This document shows positions 6,502-7,706 of a stretch of 7,706 nucleotides of DNA, piece after piece. A program made the translations under genes and the position numbers. Positions within the stretch are counted from its first letter, which is position 1, and each line of letters begins with the position of its first letter. This DNA comes from CAZSTA01 sp964609495 [NCBI: uncultured bacterium]. Its GTDB lineage: Bacteria; CAZSTA01. The notes under the pieces are model-generated. The model did not search any database and was not told the DNA's origin. It was given only the letters and a program-made list of their open reading frames with translations. Location of the stretch: assembly GCA_964609495.1 (NCBI GenBank), contig CAZSTA010000179.1, positions 1-7,706 on the forward strand, read 5' to 3'.

Positions 6502-6792
6502 CTAAAGACCTCCGCTCTCAGGAATTTGCGCATATCTGTGTTGGCATAGGAATTTTATAGCTGTCCTCTCTTCTCCGTCAACTTCGATCTTTACAAAGGA
6601 TGGAATGCATACTAAGTCGATACCGTCTAGGGCAACGAATCCACGAGCGATAGCAATAGCTTTAACTGCCTGATTTACAGCTCTCGGTCCAATAGCCTGC
6701 ACCTCGGCTGCATTATCGCTGCGCAGGACAGCTGCTAGTGCTCCAGCTACCGCTTTTGGTCTTGATTGGGCTGATACTTTCAGTAATTCCAC
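6502..6792 (-). CDS. spoVS: Stage V sporulation protein S family protein (SpoVS)
   Basis: A 96-residue protein matching SpoVS along its length: MELLKVSAQSRPKAVAGALA at the start, then VQAIGPRAVNQAVKAIAIAR and DGEERTAIKF. SpoVS is a small Alba-like protein, known from septation and sporulation effects in Bacillus and also widespread in non-sporulating thermophiles, so its presence does not prove sporulation. The start is GTG at 6792, with AAGGAGG seven bases upstream; an overlapping ATG is out of frame. The usual family length is about 86 residues. This copy ends FLCQHR where Bacillus has LIVEPR, then runs on ten more residues to the TAG at 6502, three bases before the old smc start. It was probably the first gene of a spoVS-smc-ftsY operon. 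Confidence 0.95.
   Translation of the reverse strand: MELLKVSAQSRPKAVAGALAAVLRSDNAAEVQAIGPRAVNQAVKAIAIARGFVALDGIDLVCIPSFVKIEVDGEERTAIKFLCQHRYAQIPESGGL
6508..6513 (-). promoter_or_regulatory. Relic Shine-Dalgarno site of smc
   Basis: GGAGGT on the minus strand lies inside the last codons of spoVS, eight bases before the CTG at 6499 that stands where the SMC start methionine belongs. It fixes the position of the ancestral smc start and implies a tight spoVS-smc junction. Confidence 0.6.
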
Positions 6793-6799
6793 ATCGATC

Positions 6800-6806
6800 C
6801 CTCCTT
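6800..6806 (-). promoter_or_regulatory. Strong ribosome binding site of spoVS
   Basis: AAGGAGG on the minus strand, seven bases before the GTG at 6792. It selects the GTG over the out-of-frame ATG that overlaps it at 6792-6794. Confidence 0.8.
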
Positions 6807-6840
6807 GTTGATTGCTATGCGAACTAGTTTAACGCTAGAC

Positions 6841-6851
6841 CAAACAGTTTG
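6841..6851. repeat. Inverted repeat in spoVS leader
   Basis: CAAAC, A, GTTTG: perfect 5-bp arms about 17 bases downstream of the predicted spoVS start. It is a candidate repressor site, but short enough to be chance in AT-rich DNA. Confidence 0.3.
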
Positions 6852-6874
6852 AGGAACCATCCTTCTTGCCCTAA

Positions 6875-6903
6875 ACTATAACAGTTATTTCTCATTTTGT
6901 CAA
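6875..6903 (-). promoter_or_regulatory. sigma70-type promoter of spoVS
   Basis: On the minus strand, TTGACA (6898-6903) is followed by a 17-base spacer and TATAGT (6875-6880), with TG one base before the -10 (extended -10). This is a near-consensus vegetative promoter. It would start transcription near 6868 and give a leader of about 75 bases. The inverted repeat at 6841-6851 lies just downstream of that start. Confidence 0.78.
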
Positions 6904-6921
6904 GTGATATTTATGAATAAG

Positions 6922-6936
6922 CTATCGATTCGATAG
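6922..6936. repeat. Inverted repeat between the divergent promoters
   Basis: CTATCG, ATT, CGATAG: perfect 6-bp arms with a 3-base centre, followed directly by the palindrome AGATATCT (6935-6942). It lies between the spoVS -35 and the distal desulfurase -35, so a bound regulator could affect both. Confidence 0.45.
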
Positions 6937-6947
6937 ATATCTTGATC

Positions 6948-6976
6948 TTGCTATCTCGACCAGTATGTGCTATAAT
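6948..6976 (+). promoter_or_regulatory. Distal promoter towards cysteine desulfurase
   Basis: TTGCTA (6948-6953), a 17-base spacer and a perfect TATAAT (6971-6976) with an extended TG (6968-6969). Transcription would begin near 6983 and give a leader of about 150 bases containing the hairpin 7019-7036. Confidence 0.65.
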
Positions 6977-7018
6977 TACGCTGGATGAGATAAAGGAGAC
7001 AAGGGAGCTTTATACATA

Positions 7019-7036
7019 TCACCTCTTAACAGGTGA
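7019..7036. repeat. Inverted repeat beside the desulfurase promoter
   Basis: TCACCT and AGGTGA arms separated by six bases. It could be an operator for the proximal promoter or a small hairpin in the leader from the distal promoter. It does not resemble the known IscR site pattern that I can recall. Confidence 0.45.
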
Positions 7037-7043
7037 AATTCTG

Positions 7044-7072
7044 TTGACAAATTTGTAATTAAATGTTAAAAT
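7044..7072 (+). promoter_or_regulatory. Proximal promoter of cysteine desulfurase
   Basis: Perfect TTGACA (7044-7049), a 17-base spacer and TAAAAT (7067-7072) with TG one base upstream (7064-7065). This is a strong sigma70-like promoter, with a start expected near 7079. The inverted repeat at 7019-7036 ends eight bases before the -35, a natural position for a regulator. Confidence 0.75.
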
Positions 7073-7115
7073 TGAATAAAATATTGTTGAGATAAATACT
7101 CGGGATTATGCTTAG

Positions 7116-7123
7116 AAGGGAGG
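7116..7123 (+). promoter_or_regulatory. Ribosome binding site of cysteine desulfurase
   Basis: AAGGGAGG, eight bases before the ATG at 7132. It decides for this start over the in-frame ATG at 7108, which has no such site. Confidence 0.8.
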
Positions 7124-7131
7124 AAATAGCT

Positions 7132-7706
7132 ATGGGGAAGAAGAGGATATATTTAGATAATGCCGCAACGACTCAGGTTCATCCAGGAGTGGTTGAAGCG
7201 ATGTTGCCTTATTTCACTAAATATTACGGGAATCCCTCCAGTGTTCACTCTTTTGGTCGGGAGGCTCGTAAGGCGATAGATGAAGCTAGAGGAAGGGTAG
7301 CTAGTTTGATAGGAGCTGATGAGAAAGAGATCGTCTTTACTGGCGGTGGAACTGAGGCGGACAACTTCGCTATCCGAGGGGTAGCTTGGGCGAGTCGGAG
7401 GAAGGGTGATCATATAATAACCTCCTCCATCGAACATCATGCGGTATTGGAAACCTGCGAGTATATGGAGAAGAGGGGATTTAAAGCCACCTATCTACCA
7501 GTCGATAAGTATGGTTTAGTTGATCCTGAGCAGGTTCGAGAGGCTATAACGGATAAGACGATCCTGATCTCTATTATGCACGCCAATAACGAGGTGGGAA
7601 CTATCGAGCCGATAAAGGAGATCGGAGCTATAGCTAAGGAAAAGGGTGTCTATTTTCATATAGATGCGATCCAGACCGCGGGCCATATCCCCGTCAAGGT
7701 TGATGC
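7132..7706 (+). CDS. Cysteine desulfurase, IscS/NifS type (3' truncated by window)
   Basis: A PLP enzyme that takes sulfur from cysteine for Fe-S clusters and tRNA thiolation; 191 residues are visible of about 390. The start IYLDNAATT (6-14) and YYGNPSSVHSFGREAR (31-46) are hallmarks of the group I family. TGGGTEADNFA (70-80) binds the PLP phosphate. EHHAV (101-105) supplies the histidine that stacks on the cofactor. HANNEVGTIEP (150-160) and HIDAIQTAGH (176-185) contain the asparagine, aspartate and glutamine that contact PLP. The catalytic lysine and the mobile-loop cysteine lie beyond the window, so IscS versus NifS cannot be decided. Two promoters precede it. It is divergent from spoVS, and a scaffold gene (iscU/nifU) would be expected downstream if this is an Fe-S operon. 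Confidence 0.97.
   Translation, partial: MGKKRIYLDNAATTQVHPGVVEAMLPYFTKYYGNPSSVHSFGREARKAIDEARGRVASLIGADEKEIVFTGGGTEADNFAIRGVAWASRRKGDHIITSSIEHHAVLETCEYMEKRGFKATYLPVDKYGLVDPEQVREAITDKTILISIMHANNEVGTIEPIKEIGAIAKEKGVYFHIDAIQTAGHIPVKVD

Larger units (their letters stand above)
6793..7131. promoter_or_regulatory. Divergent control region between spoVS and cysteine desulfurase
   Basis: These 339 bases contain no gene. They hold one minus-strand promoter for spoVS, two plus-strand promoters in tandem for the desulfurase, and three short perfect inverted repeats (6841-6851, 6922-6936, 7019-7036) suitable as operators. The only short frames inside (for example ATG at 7063, ten codons) lack ribosome sites. 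I see no riboswitch or RNA gene that I can name. Confidence 0.7.

Noticed and set aside
6357-6533. 58-residue frame from ATG at 6533 containing SMC sequence
   Set aside because: The ATG lies inside spoVS and reads non-SMC residues first. The true former start is at 6499 with a proper ribosome site, and a missing base explains the frame change.
7153-7440. Minus-strand 95-residue frame
   Set aside because: It is antisense to the cysteine desulfurase, whose PLP-binding motifs fix the plus-strand frame.
1-7706. CRISPR array, tRNA, rRNA or transposase
   Set aside because: No regularly spaced repeats, cloverleaf-like sequence, rRNA motif or transposase frame was seen on either strand.

Overview
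The window is bacterial chromosome. It carries an FtsY-type SRP receptor, a SpoVS-family regulator, an IscS/NifS-type cysteine desulfurase, good sigma70-like promoters and purine-rich Shine-Dalgarno sites. Native genes use many ATA, AGA and AGG codons, a style common in thermophiles and in several uncultured phyla. I cannot name the phylum from the sequence.

Layout. (1) 1-1647, plus strand: C-terminal part of a long TPR protein whose start lies outside the window. It converges on the minus-strand genes over a 13-bp inverted repeat (1646-1694) that looks like a shared terminator. (2) 1694-3604, minus strand: ftsY, followed by a two-helix membrane protein with a duplicated three-cysteine zinc-ribbon-like unit. 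(3) About 3606-6040: a strikingly AT-rich segment with a DNA amino-methyltransferase, a small downstream reading frame holding an A AAA AAG slippery heptamer, a GC-rich structured spacer, and a small-molecule-type SAM methyltransferase bracketed by a 10-bp inverted repeat. (4) 6045-6499, minus strand: remains of the 5' end of smc, broken by frameshifts, stops and a ruined Walker A motif. (5) 6502-6792, minus strand: spoVS. (6) 6793-7131: a divergent control region with one promoter for spoVS and two in tandem for the plus-strand gene. (7) 7132 to the window end: cysteine desulfurase, cut by the window.

Main interpretation. An ancestral minus-strand order spoVS-smc-ftsY is likely, because smc directly upstream of ftsY is a common bacterial arrangement. 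Here only about the first 170 codons of smc survive as a decayed relic. Where the remaining roughly 1,000 codons would be expected lies an AT-rich methyltransferase island that looks horizontally acquired. FtsY itself is intact. Either this organism keeps another chromosome-organising SMC or MukB-like system elsewhere, or this copy was redundant. The island's DNA methyltransferase has no visible restriction partner.
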